NCBI GenBank assembly: GCA_039679945.1
Contig: JBDKTY010000132.1
Coordinates: 1 to 64,000 of the forward strand
Source of the DNA: SbD1 sp039679945
GTDB lineage: Bacteria; Desulfobacterota; Syntrophobacteria; Syntrophobacterales; Syntrophobacteraceae
Reading direction: 5' to 3'
DNA: 64,000 bases
The first letter of the stretch is position 1, and each line of letters opens with the position of its first letter. The notes under the pieces were generated by a model that was not told where the DNA came from, ran no database searches, and saw only the letters and a program-made list of their open reading frames with translations. Shown piece by piece: positions 26,456-35,654 of this stretch. A program made the position numbers and the translations under genes.

Positions 26456-27349
26456 ATGCCGAGTGACGTCAGTTCTTTCCTGATACAGTTGTTCAGCGGA
26501 CTTTCCAGGGCGATGATGCTCTTTCTTGTCGCGTCGGGTTTGTCGCTGATTTTCGGCGTAATGAATATCCTGAACTTCGCTCACGCCTCCCTCTGGCTGC
26601 TGGGCGGTTACATCACTTTCACCCTTTACCAGGTTTTTTCCAGCGTATTCGGCCAGAACGGGTTCCTGCTCATTCCGGCGATCCTGCTCGGAACAGCCTT
26701 CATGTTCGCCCTCGGGTGGCTCATCGAGCGCGTCCTGATTCGCAGGATGTATGCGCGCGAGCTTCCCGAACAGTTGCTGCTCACCTTCGCCATGATTCTC
26801 ATCATAGGCGACCTGATAAAGCTCGTCTGGGGCGTTCAAAATCGCCGGATTTTCCTCCCGATCGAACCCATCGAGGCATTCGGGGGCTTCATCAATCCAT
26901 ATCTGTTCATAGTGATCGGCTGCGGGTTCGGGATAGCCGCCGCGCTGTGGTTTTTCCTGCACCGGACCCGGTACGGGAAGATCGTGCGCGCCGCGGTGCA
27001 CAGCCGCGAAATGGTCAGCGCCCTGGGAATTCGCATAACCGCGATCTATGCCGGGGTGTACGCCATGGGCGTGGCGATAGCGGCTTTTTCCGCCGGGGTG
27101 TTTTTGCCGATCATGCCCATCGGGCTCGGTTTGGACATGGACCTGATCATCCAGTGTTTCGCCGTTGTCGTCATTGGCGGCTTCGGAAGTATTCTCGGCA
27201 CATTCGTCGCGTCGCTGATCGTTGGGATCGTCTATTCCTTTTCCGTGCTCATCTGGCCGGGCGGCGCCCTGGCGGTCATCTTCCTGATTCTTGTGACCGT
27301 TCTCATCTTTCGGCCATGGGGCCTTTTTGGAACTGAGATGAGGTATTAA
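26456..27349 (+). CDS. livH: Branched-chain-type ABC permease, LivH-like
   Basis: 297-residue inner-membrane protein with about eight hydrophobic spans. It begins with the LivH pattern GLSRAMMLFLVASGLSLIFGVMNILNFAHAS and has the conserved VVIGGFGSILGT segment late in the sequence. It forms the transmembrane channel with LivM. The ATG at 26456 follows repeat-rich DNA and has no strong ribosome site. The stop codon abuts the LivM start. The symbol reflects family membership; the ligand need not be leucine. Confidence 0.9.
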   Translation: MPSDVSSFLIQLFSGLSRAMMLFLVASGLSLIFGVMNILNFAHASLWLLGGYITFTLYQVFSSVFGQNGFLLIPAILLGTAFMFALGWLIERVLIRRMYARELPEQLLLTFAMILIIGDLIKLVWGVQNRRIFLPIEPIEAFGGFINPYLFIVIGCGFGIAAALWFFLHRTRYGKIVRAAVHSREMVSALGIRITAIYAGVYAMGVAIAAFSAGVFLPIMPIGLGLDMDLIIQCFAVVVIGGFGSILGTFVASLIVGIVYSFSVLIWPGGALAVIFLILVTVLIFRPWGLFGTEMRY

Positions 27350-28384
27350 ATGCCAGTGGAAACAAAACCAGTTGCACTGAGTGACGAGGGTGAAAAGAGC
27401 ACCCACCTTGCGGCGCCGCACGCGCGGGTCGGTCTGTCGGGGCCCGTCATAGCGGTCCTCGCCCTCTTTTCCCTTGTGGTGCCTCTACTCCCGGGCGAGT
27501 ATCCCACGATAGTCGGAGTGGAAATTCTCATCCTCAGCCTCTTTGCCGGGAGCTTCAACCTGATCTACGGCTATATGGGGCAAATGTCTTTCGGCCAGGG
27601 GGCTTTTTTCGGGCTGGGCGCCTATGCAACCGCGCTTCTTTGCCGCTGGTGCCAGGCCGGCTCGACGGACATCGGATACCCGCAGTTCTTTCTTGCCCTG
27701 TTGCTCGCAATCCCGGTGTCCGCTCTGGGCGCGCTCGTTGTCGGGTTTTTCCTGGTCCGTCTCACGGGCATCTATTTTTCTATTTTAAGCCTTGCCTTCG
27801 GTGAGTTGCTCTTCTACATCGTCTTCTCGTGGTACGGCTTCACGGGGGGCGATGACGGCATTCAGGGTATCTACCCGCCGGCCCTGCTGCGGGACCCCCA
27901 TTATTACTATTACTTCACCCTGGCGATTGTGGCGGCCGCCACGTTCCTGATCTGGCGCATCACCCGGTCGCCTTTCGGCTTCACACTGCGGATGCTACGC
28001 GACAACCAGCGCCGCACGGCTTTTGTGGGCGTTAATATCCGCCGTGCAATGCTCCTCAATTTTGTCCTCGCGGGGACCTTCGCGGGTATTGCGGGAGCGC
28101 TGTGGGGACCCTTTCAGCGTAGCGTCTCCCCCTCGCTGCTCGGTTGGATGCAATCCGGCACCCCGGTATTCATGACGCTCATGGGAGGCGCGGATTTCTT
28201 CGCTGGCCCCCTGGTCGGTTCGCTCATTTACACTTCCTTGAACGCCTACGTTACTCGATTTACGGTCTTCTGGCCCCTCACCATCGGAACGATCATCCTC
28301 ATTATCGTCCTGTTTTTCCCCGGGGGCATTTTATCCATCATCGACGGCCGGCTGGCCAGGAACCGCGGTTCCCGGGGCGCGTGA
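27350..28384 (+). CDS. livM: Branched-chain-type ABC permease, LivM-like
   Basis: 344-residue membrane protein with about nine hydrophobic segments and a hydrophilic N-terminal 35 residues. The conserved LivM blocks are present: FNLIYGYMGQMSFGQGAFFGLGAYATA, a Gly-rich loop GFTGGDDGIQGI, and FVGVNIRRAMLLNFVLAGTFAGIAGALWG. The start follows the LivH stop directly. It pairs with LivH as the channel. Confidence 0.92.
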   Translation: MPVETKPVALSDEGEKSTHLAAPHARVGLSGPVIAVLALFSLVVPLLPGEYPTIVGVEILILSLFAGSFNLIYGYMGQMSFGQGAFFGLGAYATALLCRWCQAGSTDIGYPQFFLALLLAIPVSALGALVVGFFLVRLTGIYFSILSLAFGELLFYIVFSWYGFTGGDDGIQGIYPPALLRDPHYYYYFTLAIVAAATFLIWRITRSPFGFTLRMLRDNQRRTAFVGVNIRRAMLLNFVLAGTFAGIAGALWGPFQRSVSPSLLGWMQSGTPVFMTLMGGADFFAGPLVGSLIYTSLNAYVTRFTVFWPLTIGTIILIIVLFFPGGILSIIDGRLARNRGSRGA

Positions 28385-28420
28385 TCTTTCACCGGGGGCG
28401 ATGAACGACAGGGCTTGAGA

Positions 28421-29170
28421 ATGAGAAAAGAAATCCTTCAGGTAACGGGTCTCGACAAGAGCTTCGGAGGCCTCCATGCCACCAGGAACCTCGACTTCGA
28501 GCTGTTCGAAGGCGATCTGAACGCGATCATCGGACCGAACGGGGCCGGGAAGAGTACGTTTTTTAACCTGCTGACAGGCTATCACCGCCCCGATTCGGGA
28601 ACGATACTCTTCGACGGCGTGGACATCACAAACCGTCCTCCGCACGAGATTACCCGGATCGGTATTTCCCGTGCCTTCCAGGTCAGTAATATTTTCACGA
28701 AAATGACCGTGTTCGAGAATGTGCGCTCGGCCGTGCAGGCGCAAATGGGCATGGCATTCAACCTGTTCGGCAATGCCGCGAAGGTCGGCAACGACCGGAC
28801 CGAGCACCTCCTCTCGCTGTGCGGACTGAGCGATAAGAGCACTCATATCGCGGGAGCGCTTTCGCAGGGCGACAAAAAGAAGCTCGAACTTACCCTGGCT
28901 CTTGCCGGGAAGCCCAAGCTTCTTCTGCTCGACGAACCCACCGCCGGCATGTCGCTCGAAGAGACCCGCGAGACGATGGGCCTTGTCGACCGGCTCAACG
29001 AAAAATACAATCTCACTATTCTTTTTACCGAGCACAATCTATCGGTCGTGTTCAACCACGCCCGCAACATCACGCTCCTGCATCACGGTGAAATCATCAT
29101 TCAGGGCACGCCCGACCAGGTACGGAGCAACGAAACGGCACAGAACATCTACTTTGGCGAGCATCACTGA
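28421..29170 (+). CDS. livG: Branched-chain-type ABC ATPase, LivG-like
   Basis: 249-residue ATPase. Walker A GPNGAGKST, the LivG-specific stretch ISRAFQVSNIFTKMTVFENV, signature region LSQGDKKKLEL, Walker B LLLLDEPTAGMS and switch His in FTEHNLSVV are visible. The signature is LSQGDKK rather than LSGGQ, a common form in this subfamily. The ATG at 28421 is preferred to a TTG two codons earlier. Its stop overlaps the LivF start by one base. Confidence 0.92.
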   Translation: MRKEILQVTGLDKSFGGLHATRNLDFELFEGDLNAIIGPNGAGKSTFFNLLTGYHRPDSGTILFDGVDITNRPPHEITRIGISRAFQVSNIFTKMTVFENVRSAVQAQMGMAFNLFGNAAKVGNDRTEHLLSLCGLSDKSTHIAGALSQGDKKKLELTLALAGKPKLLLLDEPTAGMSLEETRETMGLVDRLNEKYNLTILFTEHNLSVVFNHARNITLLHHGEIIIQGTPDQVRSNETAQNIYFGEHH

Positions 29171-29880
29171 TGGGAAACCTTGTCCTTAAAGATATTCACA
29201 CGTACTTTGGCACGAGCCACATCCTTTTCGGCATCAGTCTCGAGGTGAGGCAGGGGGAATGCGTCTGCCTGCTCGGCCGGAACGGGGTCGGAAAGACAAC
29301 GACGCTGAAGTCCATCATGGGGCTCGCGGAGTCCAGGCAGGGAGAGATCTCTTTCGGGGCTAAGAGCCTCGTCGGGCTGCCTCCCTATGAAATCGCCAGG
29401 ATGGGGGTGGGCTACGTGCCGGAAGACAGGATCGTGTTTCCTGACCTTACGGTACGGGAGAACTTCGAAATCGCCGCGAAGCCCCCTCTCACGGAAGAAA
29501 TTCCGCCGTGGACGGCGGACGGAATCTTCGAGCTTTTCCCGACTCTTAAACCGTTGGAAAACCGTCCGGCGGGCTACCTCAGCGGCGGAGAGCAGCAGAT
29601 GCTCACTATCGGCCGGACCCTCATGGGCAACCCCCGTATGATGCTGCTCGATGAGCCGGTCGAAGGGATAGCCCCCGTGGTGGTCCAGGAGATAGTCAGA
29701 AAAATACGGCACTTGAAGGAACTGGGCTTAACCATTCTTTTTACAGAGCAGAATATCAGGTTCGCCACCGAGATTTCCGACCGTGCCTACATAATAGAGG
29801 GCGGCAGGGTCCGATACGCGGGGACGATGACGGACCTCGAAGAGCAGCCCGACATTAAGCAAAAGTACCTGATGATTTAG
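29170..29880 (+). CDS. livF: Branched-chain-type ABC ATPase, LivF-like
   Basis: 236-residue ATPase. Walker A GRNGVGKTT, Q-loop replaced by the LivF-type VPEDRIVFPDLTVREN, signature YLSGGEQQML, Walker B MMLLDEPVEGIAP, and the switch position in FTEQNIRFA, where Gln occupies the His position as is usual for LivF. The ATG overlaps the TGA of the preceding ATPase (TGATG), a translational-coupling arrangement. The nitrilase gene follows after 41 bp, likely on the same mRNA. Confidence 0.92.
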   Translation: MGNLVLKDIHTYFGTSHILFGISLEVRQGECVCLLGRNGVGKTTTLKSIMGLAESRQGEISFGAKSLVGLPPYEIARMGVGYVPEDRIVFPDLTVRENFEIAAKPPLTEEIPPWTADGIFELFPTLKPLENRPAGYLSGGEQQMLTIGRTLMGNPRMMLLDEPVEGIAPVVVQEIVRKIRHLKELGLTILFTEQNIRFATEISDRAYIIEGGRVRYAGTMTDLEEQPDIKQKYLMI

Positions 29881-29921
29881 GCCCCGAGAACCAAGTTCGA
29901 TAACTATCAGAGGACGTGCAA

Positions 29922-30902
29922 ATGACGACGAAATTGCGAGTGGCGGCGGTGCAGGCGGGGGCGGTTCCTTTTGATGTGCAGGGCAGCCTGGAGAAGGCAC
30001 GCGGACTGGCCGCCGAGGTGGCCGCGCGTGGCGCGAAACTGGCGGTTTTCCCGGAGGCCTTCATTTCGATTTATCCGAAAGGCCTGGATTTCGGCTGCAG
30101 GCTGGGCATGAGGTCTCTTGAAGGCCGCGAGGATTTCCGGCGCTACTGGGAAAGCGCCGTGGAGGTGCCGGGTCCCGCCACCGAGTTTCTGGGCTCGGTG
30201 GCCCGCGACAACGATCTGCACCTTGTCATCGGAGTCATCGAACGCGACGGCGGGACGCTTAAATGCACAGCCCTGTTCTTCTCGCCAGAGGGAAAGCTGC
30301 TCGGCAAGCACCGCAAGCTGATGCCGACGGCGATGGAAAGGCTCGTCTGGGGCTTCGGCGACGGTTCGACAATTCCCGTGTTCGACACTCCCATCGGGAA
30401 AATGGGGGCCGTAATCTGCTGGGAGAATTACATGCCGCTGCTCAGGATGGCGATGTATTCCAAGGGGATTGAGCTCTACTGCGCCCCGACCGCCGACGAC
30501 CGAGACACCTGGCTGCCGTCGATGCGGCACATCGCCATGGAGGGCCGGTGCTTTGTCATCACAAGCTGCCAGTATATAAAGCGCGGCGCTTTCCCGACGG
30601 ACTACCAGGCGATTCAGGGCGATGATCCCGAGGCCGTGATGATCCGCGGCGGAAGCTGCATCGTGGGCCCGCTCGGCCAGGTGCTGGCCGGCCCCAACTT
30701 CGAAGAGGAATGCATCCTCACGGCGGACATAGACCTCGACGATATCGTCCGGGGCAAATTCGACTTCGACGTCGTGGGGCATTACGCCAGGCCGGATGTT
30801 TTCAGGCTCTATGTCAATGAGGCAACGTCCCGCCCGGTCGTAGCGCGGGGCGACGCGCCATGCGACGTATTCACCGAACCGGGTGAACCTGGCAAACAAT
30901 AG
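29922..30902 (+). CDS. Nitrilase (carbon-nitrogen hydrolase)
   Basis: 326-residue cytoplasmic enzyme that hydrolyses an organic nitrile to carboxylate and ammonia. The catalytic triad is complete: Glu45 (FPEAFIS), Lys132 (HRKLMPT) and Cys166 (ICWENYMP). The segment HRKLMPTAMERLVWGFGDGS and the CWENYMPL surrounding the nucleophile separate true nitrilases from amidases and carbamoylases. Start: ATG at 29922, with AGAGGA 7 bases upstream, rather than the GTG two codons before. It is the last gene after the LivFGHM-type importer and shares its strand, which suggests import of a nitrile, or of a compound converted to one, followed by hydrolysis. Substrate range is not readable. Confidence 0.93.
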   Translation: MTTKLRVAAVQAGAVPFDVQGSLEKARGLAAEVAARGAKLAVFPEAFISIYPKGLDFGCRLGMRSLEGREDFRRYWESAVEVPGPATEFLGSVARDNDLHLVIGVIERDGGTLKCTALFFSPEGKLLGKHRKLMPTAMERLVWGFGDGSTIPVFDTPIGKMGAVICWENYMPLLRMAMYSKGIELYCAPTADDRDTWLPSMRHIAMEGRCFVITSCQYIKRGAFPTDYQAIQGDDPEAVMIRGGSCIVGPLGQVLAGPNFEEECILTADIDLDDIVRGKFDFDVVGHYARPDVFRLYVNEATSRPVVARGDAPCDVFTEPGEPGKQ

Positions 30903-31134
30903 ACGAATTGTACGGCGGGGGAATGATTCCCCCGCTCTCTTGAGCCCGAAAAGCAACATCTTGAACACCAACTCATAGTAATCCTCCCGGTCCAAACGCT
31001 GCCCGGCTCCGGCACGGCGCTCGTCGGGCGAGCGCGGTCCGGCACCGGATGACAAGACCCTCCGCTGGTGTTAATATATGTCCACTTCCGTGTCCCTTGG
31101 TGCAATTTACTCCAGTTGAATGGGAGAAGTGGCA

Positions 31135-31788
31135 ATGAAATTTGGAATCACATCAGTCGCGGGCGTCGTCCTTGCCTTTTTGCTCAGTATCTGCCCCGCC
31201 GCCTTCGCGGCGGGACCATCGGCCATCGAGCTTCCCAAGCCTCGTATGGATGGTGGAAAGCCTCTGATGCAGGCCCTGAAAGATCGAATGACGATCAGAA
31301 CGTTCGCCGAGGAAAAGCTCTCCATGCAGAACATTTCCGACCTCCTATGGGCAGCCTTCGGCATTAGCAGACCGGACGGAAGGAGGACCGCCCCCTCGGC
31401 GAGGAACCGGCAGGAAACGGCCATCTATCTCGCGACCGCCGACGGCCTTTTTCTCTGGGATGCCGAGAAAAACGTGTTGAATCGAATTTCCGATAAGGAT
31501 ATCCGGGCAGTTACAGGGATGCAGCCCTACGTCAAGGAAGCGCCCCTCAATCTTATCTATGTGGCCGATTACTCCAAACTCGAGAAGGACCCGGCAGGGG
31601 ACAAAGACCTTCTCGTGGGCGCCGATGTCGGGTTCATCAGTGAGAATGTATACCTGTACTGCGCTTCCGAGGGCTTGGCGACAGTCGTGCGGGCACTCAT
31701 CGACAAGCAGGCTCTCGCGAAGGAAATGGGCCTGAAACCGGACCAGAAGATCATTCTCGCCCAGTCAGTGGGATTTCCCAAGAAGTAG
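31135..31788 (+). CDS. Exported nitroreductase/SagB-like flavoprotein
   Basis: 217-residue protein of the nitroreductase (SagB-type) fold. Unlike most nitroreductases it has a signal peptide (MKFGITSVAGVVLAFLLSICPAAFAA). Motifs of the FMN-binding family include MTIRTFAEEKLSMQNISDLLWAAFGISR near residue 50, RTAPSARNRQ, and the late GLATVVRALIDK. The start at 31135 has GGGAG about 9 bases before it and places the signal peptide at the N-terminus; ATG at 31120 is an alternative. Redox partner and substrate are unknown; FMN would have to be loaded before or after export. Confidence 0.8.
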   Translation: MKFGITSVAGVVLAFLLSICPAAFAAGPSAIELPKPRMDGGKPLMQALKDRMTIRTFAEEKLSMQNISDLLWAAFGISRPDGRRTAPSARNRQETAIYLATADGLFLWDAEKNVLNRISDKDIRAVTGMQPYVKEAPLNLIYVADYSKLEKDPAGDKDLLVGADVGFISENVYLYCASEGLATVVRALIDKQALAKEMGLKPDQKIILAQSVGFPKK

Positions 31789-31822
31789 ATCCGGGACCTG
31801 CCGAGCACTCGAAGTTGTACGT

Positions 31823-31866
31823 GGGTCCCGCTCCCGGTCATAAGGGACACGTTTGGGGCGGGACCC
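31823..31866. terminator. Hairpin downstream of the nitroreductase gene
   Basis: A 12-bp stem (GGGTCCCGCTCC with GGGGCGGGACCC, one wobble) with a 20-nt loop lies 34 bp after the stop. No T-run follows. It may be an inefficient terminator or an mRNA stability element. Confidence 0.35.
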
Positions 31867-32124
31867 GCGGAGGCAATGCCGGCGCCGGCGGGTCTCCGTG
31901 AGAATACAATTTCCCGCGAACGTCGGGCGCCAGTCCGGAACCCTCCCACTATTGCCGACAATTCACTCACGCGCTTGCCCAAACGGTATGTTCTTCCCGC
32001 CACGCCTTGACTATTCCACATGAAATAGGTGAGTATTCCGGTTGCCTGATTGGCTTTGGAAAACTTAGGTTTCGCCCCTCATTCCGTCCGGATGAGCAAT
32101 AAAGAAAACGCAAAGAGGCTTTTG

Positions 32125-33912
32125 ATGAAGATACGCAATGATTTAAGGAACCTGGCCATTATCGCCCACGTTGATCACGGGAAAACGACCCTGGTGGATG
32201 CCATGCTCTGGCAAAGCGGCATTTTTCGGGAAAACGAGCAGGTTGCCGAGCGGGTCATGGACAGCCTGGACCTGGAGCGGGAAAAGGGCATCACCATAAT
32301 GGCGAAGAATACGGCGATCGTATACAAGGGGACAAAAATAAACATCGTCGATACCCCGGGGCACGCCGATTTCGGCGGCGAAGTCGAGCGCATCCTTAAC
32401 ATGGTTGAAGGGGTTCTGCTCCTGGTCGATGCGACGGAAGGCCCTCTGCCGCAGACCCGTTTTGTCCTCGGCAAGGCGCTTGCACTCGGTCTTCCTCCCA
32501 TCCTGGTCATCAACAAGATCGACCGTCCGGACAGGCGCATCAGCGAGGTCATCGACGAGGTCTATGACCTGTTCATCGATCTGGACGCGAACGATGAACA
32601 ACTCGACTTCCCCGTGCTCTATACGAACGCCAAGGCGGGAATTGCCCAGCTCGACCCCGATGAACCGGGACGAGATCTGGTACCGCTTTTCGAGACCATC
32701 CTCACGTCCATTCCGGCCCCGGAATTCGATCCCGAAGCACCACTCCAGTTCCTGGTCACTACACTGAACCACAGCGATTATGTCGGGAGAATCGGCATCG
32801 GAAAGATTGTGAACGGGACGCTGCACCGCGCCCAGGAAGTCATGCTCCTCAAGGCGGACGGCTCATCCCGGAAAGCCTCGCTGACCGGAGTGTACACCTA
32901 CGAGGGGCTCAACAGGGTGGAGCGGGAATTTGCCAGCGCGGGCGACATCGCGGCCATGGCGGGAGTGGAAGATATCTTTATCGGTGACACGCTCTCGGAC
33001 CCTCTCGACCCGCGTCCGCTTCCCGTTATTACCGTCGAGGAACCGACCATATCCATGGTCTTTTCCGTCAATACCTCCCCGCTTGCCGGAAAGGAAGGAC
33101 GGTACCTCACCTCTCGTCATATCAAGGAGCGGCTGGATAAGGAACTCCTCTACAATGTAAGCCTGCGGGTCGAGCAGGCAGAGAACCGGGACTCGTACCA
33201 GGTGAGCGCGCGGGGGGAACTGCAGCTCGCCGTTCTCGTGGAAACGATGCGCAGGGAGGGCTTTGAGCTTTCACTCTCCAGGCCCAAAGTCATCATGAAG
33301 GAAATTGACGGCCAACTGCATGAACCTATGGAGCTTGCCGTGGTGGATCTTCCGGAGAAACATATCGGGATAGTCACCGAGATGATGAGTTCCCGGCGCG
33401 GCCGCCTGACCAAAATGGTCAACAACGGTTTTGGACGCGTGCGCCTGGAGTTCGAGATCTCAACCAGGGGCCTGATCGGTTTTCGCAGCCAGTTTCTTAC
33501 CGACACTCGTGGAACGGGGATTCTCAACACCCTGCTCATTGGCTATCAGCCTTACGCGGGAGAAATCACCGGCCGGCCGAATGGCGTCCTGGTCTCGGAC
33601 CGCGAGGGAAAGGCGGTGGCATTTGCCATCTTTCACCTGCAGCCGAGGGGAACCATATTCGTCAACCCCGGCGACCCGGCGTACACGGGCATGGTCGTGG
33701 GAGAAAACTCCCGGGCGGAGGATATCTGGGTAAACATCACCAAGGAAAAGAAACTGACGAACATCAGGGCATCCGGCAGCGATGAAGCCCTGCGGATCAT
33801 CCCGCCCCGTCAATTCAGCCTTGAGCAGGCAATGGAATATATCGGCGACGATGAGCTTCTGGAAGTCACACCTGCTTCCATCCGGCTTCGCAAAAGCGGG
33901 AAAGGCAGGTAG
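32125..33912 (+). CDS. typA: Ribosome-binding GTPase TypA/BipA
   Basis: 595-residue translational GTPase. GTP motifs are complete: G1 AHVDHGKTT, switch II DTPGHADFGGEV, G4 NKIDRP. Domains follow as G domain (1-200), EF-Tu-like domain II (about 200-295), EF-G III/V-like domains and the TypA-specific C-terminal domain (from about 480). The ATG at 32125 begins MKIRNDLRNLAIIAHVDHG, as in E. coli BipA, and has AAGAGG upstream; ATG codons at 32050 and 32092 would add unneeded residues. BipA acts in ribosome assembly and stress adaptation. Single-gene unit. Confidence 0.96.
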   Translation: MKIRNDLRNLAIIAHVDHGKTTLVDAMLWQSGIFRENEQVAERVMDSLDLEREKGITIMAKNTAIVYKGTKINIVDTPGHADFGGEVERILNMVEGVLLLVDATEGPLPQTRFVLGKALALGLPPILVINKIDRPDRRISEVIDEVYDLFIDLDANDEQLDFPVLYTNAKAGIAQLDPDEPGRDLVPLFETILTSIPAPEFDPEAPLQFLVTTLNHSDYVGRIGIGKIVNGTLHRAQEVMLLKADGSSRKASLTGVYTYEGLNRVEREFASAGDIAAMAGVEDIFIGDTLSDPLDPRPLPVITVEEPTISMVFSVNTSPLAGKEGRYLTSRHIKERLDKELLYNVSLRVEQAENRDSYQVSARGELQLAVLVETMRREGFELSLSRPKVIMKEIDGQLHEPMELAVVDLPEKHIGIVTEMMSSRRGRLTKMVNNGFGRVRLEFEISTRGLIGFRSQFLTDTRGTGILNTLLIGYQPYAGEITGRPNGVLVSDREGKAVAFAIFHLQPRGTIFVNPGDPAYTGMVVGENSRAEDIWVNITKEKKLTNIRASGSDEALRIIPPRQFSLEQAMEYIGDDELLEVTPASIRLRKSGKGR

Positions 33913-33955
33913 TTCGGGCGTTTCGGAGTCCGGCTGGTTATCGGGTATACATAGA

Positions 33956-33993
33956 GAGCCGGCCACATGGAATGGGGTGCATGTGGCCGGCTC
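33956..33993. terminator. Perfect hairpin between convergent genes
   Basis: A perfect 14-bp stem (GAGCCGGCCACATG with its complement) with a 10-nt loop, about 43 bp after typA and 200 bp before the end of the convergent EF-hand gene. There is no T-run. It could serve as a transcription barrier from either side. Confidence 0.45.
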
Positions 33994-34191
33994 GGTACAT
34001 GGGACAGATCCTTTCTTTTATATGCCGCCCCCGAGTATTCCATGCTTTCGGCGGCCCCCGCCAGGGGGAGGGATGGCCCAATAAACCTGAGCCTGGCGGG
34101 ACCGCACGGCATTGCAGTCTCTCGGAGGCATTCGCCGAATGGGGAATAAATTGCACCCTAAACGCGCGGGCCTTTCCGCATTCAAGGCTCC

Positions 34192-35139
34192 CTAGGCATA
34201 TGCGGATGTGGACGAAGCACTCTCCGCCCAGAAGTTTGACAGGTTGCTCATATAGCTGTTCATCGCGGAACTCAGCAGCTTCTTCAGATCCGAATCCACA
34301 CTGTCGTCGGCCGTCGTGGATGTAGATGAAGATGCGGTCTCCTCCTCGGTGGCTTCCGTCGTCGAGGAAGAAGAGTCCGCATTTTTCATTTTGTCCATGG
34401 CAGTGGTGAATTCAGTCTCGGTTATGTCTCCACTCCCATCCGTATCGATTTTCGAGAACATGTCTTCCGAACTCGTCGCGCTGGCTGCATCCGAGGGAGG
34501 AGGAGGCGGAGGACCATTCTTGGCCATCTGGGTCTGGAATGCCGACATCTCTTCCGAGCTTATTGAACCATCGCCATCACTGTCGACCTTGCTGAACAAT
34601 TCTTTATCCTTTTCCGTGGAGGACTCGCTTTCCTTAACGGAACTCTTGCCGGCCGCGAGTTCACTCGCGCTGATATCTCCACTCCCGTCCGTATCCAGTT
34701 GCGAGAACATGTCCTCCGAACTGGTTGAACTGGTTGCGTCGGCCGGAGGGGGCGGAGGAGGACCGTTCTCGGCCATTTTTGCCTGGAACGCGGAAAATTC
34801 TTCATCATCAATCGCGCCGCTTCCATCAGTGTCTACCTTGCTGAACAAATCGTCCTCACCATTAGAGGACTCGTCAGTGCTCCGGCTTTTCATGTCCTGG
34901 CTGAGCTTCGACAGTCCGGCATCGAATTCGAGTTGCCCGATAGCTCCATCGCCATCGCTATCCAGGGCTGAAATGAGATTGCTCGCACTGGCGCTGCCTT
35001 CCGAGTCGGTTCCCAGAAACGATGTCAGTTCCGAGCTGCTCAAGGAGCTGTCACCATTGGTATCAACCGTGGAAAACAGCTTCTCCCGCATTTGCGCATA
35101 ATACGAACTTGTGTCACTGCCGCTGATTGAGCTAACCAT
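34192..35139 (-). CDS. Six-EF-hand calcium-binding protein with internal duplication
   Basis: 315 acidic residues, rich in Ser/Thr/Asp. Six canonical 12-residue EF-hand loops start at D26, D60, D103, D149, D186 and D232 (for example DTDGSGAIDDEE). Residues 103-160 and 186-243 are an 83-residue tandem duplication, each half including a run of six prolines (GPPPPPP) between the two loops. There is no signal peptide. The last 60 residues are Ser/Thr-rich and then hydrophobic-helical. Proteins of this kind occur in many Proteobacteria with unknown role; calcium binding is well supported, function is not. The next genes upstream on the same strand are a BaeSR-like pair whose sensor also has a Pro-rich loop. 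Confidence 0.85.
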   Translation of the reverse strand: MVSSISGSDTSSYYAQMREKLFSTVDTNGDSSLSSSELTSFLGTDSEGSASASNLISALDSDGDGAIGQLEFDAGLSKLSQDMKSRSTDESSNGEDDLFSKVDTDGSGAIDDEEFSAFQAKMAENGPPPPPPADATSSTSSEDMFSQLDTDGSGDISASELAAGKSSVKESESSTEKDKELFSKVDSDGDGSISSEEMSAFQTQMAKNGPPPPPPSDAASATSSEDMFSKIDTDGSGDITETEFTTAMDKMKNADSSSSTTEATEEETASSSTSTTADDSVDSDLKKLLSSAMNSYMSNLSNFWAESASSTSAYA

Positions 35140-35437
35140 TTTAATCTCTCCTTCTATTGTTTAACTGCATATCTGCCTGGAAAGACGCCCCGGTTGTACT
35201 AAAGCAAGAATCGGGATCTTCCGTGTAAACCTGCGCAGGGAGAAGGTAAAGTTATGTAAATTCAGATTTTTTTGGTTTTATGGAATGGTTGGAGGCAGAA
35301 AAGTGCCAGGGGAGAATGAGTCCGGTCACGCCGGGGGAAGCTGGCCCGCGTGTGCCCGGCAAGGCGAGGGCAATAAACAGGGGGCAGCCGTGTGGTGCGC
35401 GGGGCGGGCTTTCCTGCCTGCCGGCGAACGCTCCATG

Positions 35438-35610
35438 ACCCGTTCTACCCTTCGACACCCGGGGTGAACGGGGATAAGCGCCTCGGCTCGGAAGCAAAAG
35501 CTGCTTGTTGGTATCGAAGGGTAGAGCGAGCCGGGCATGTGTGTGCGCAATGCCGTCTCTTTGCCCGCGTCTTGCCGCGCGAGCGGGGGCTTAGCTTCGC
35601 TCGGCACGAA
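35438..35610. repeat. Cluster of CCGTTC-type palindromic repeats
   Basis: Within the gene-free stretch 35140-35654 lie CCGTTCTACCCTTCGACACC with a GGTGAACGGGG arm (35438-35475), the inverted GTATCGAAGGGTAGAGC (35513-35530) and GCACGAACGGGG (35604-35615). These belong to the same family as 62-97, 26223-26257, 44838-44870 and 52900-53035. No gene is supported in the region. Confidence 0.55.
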
Positions 35611-35654
35611 CGGGGATTCAGCAGGGACGGCGCAATTCCCCAAACCCGGCTTCG

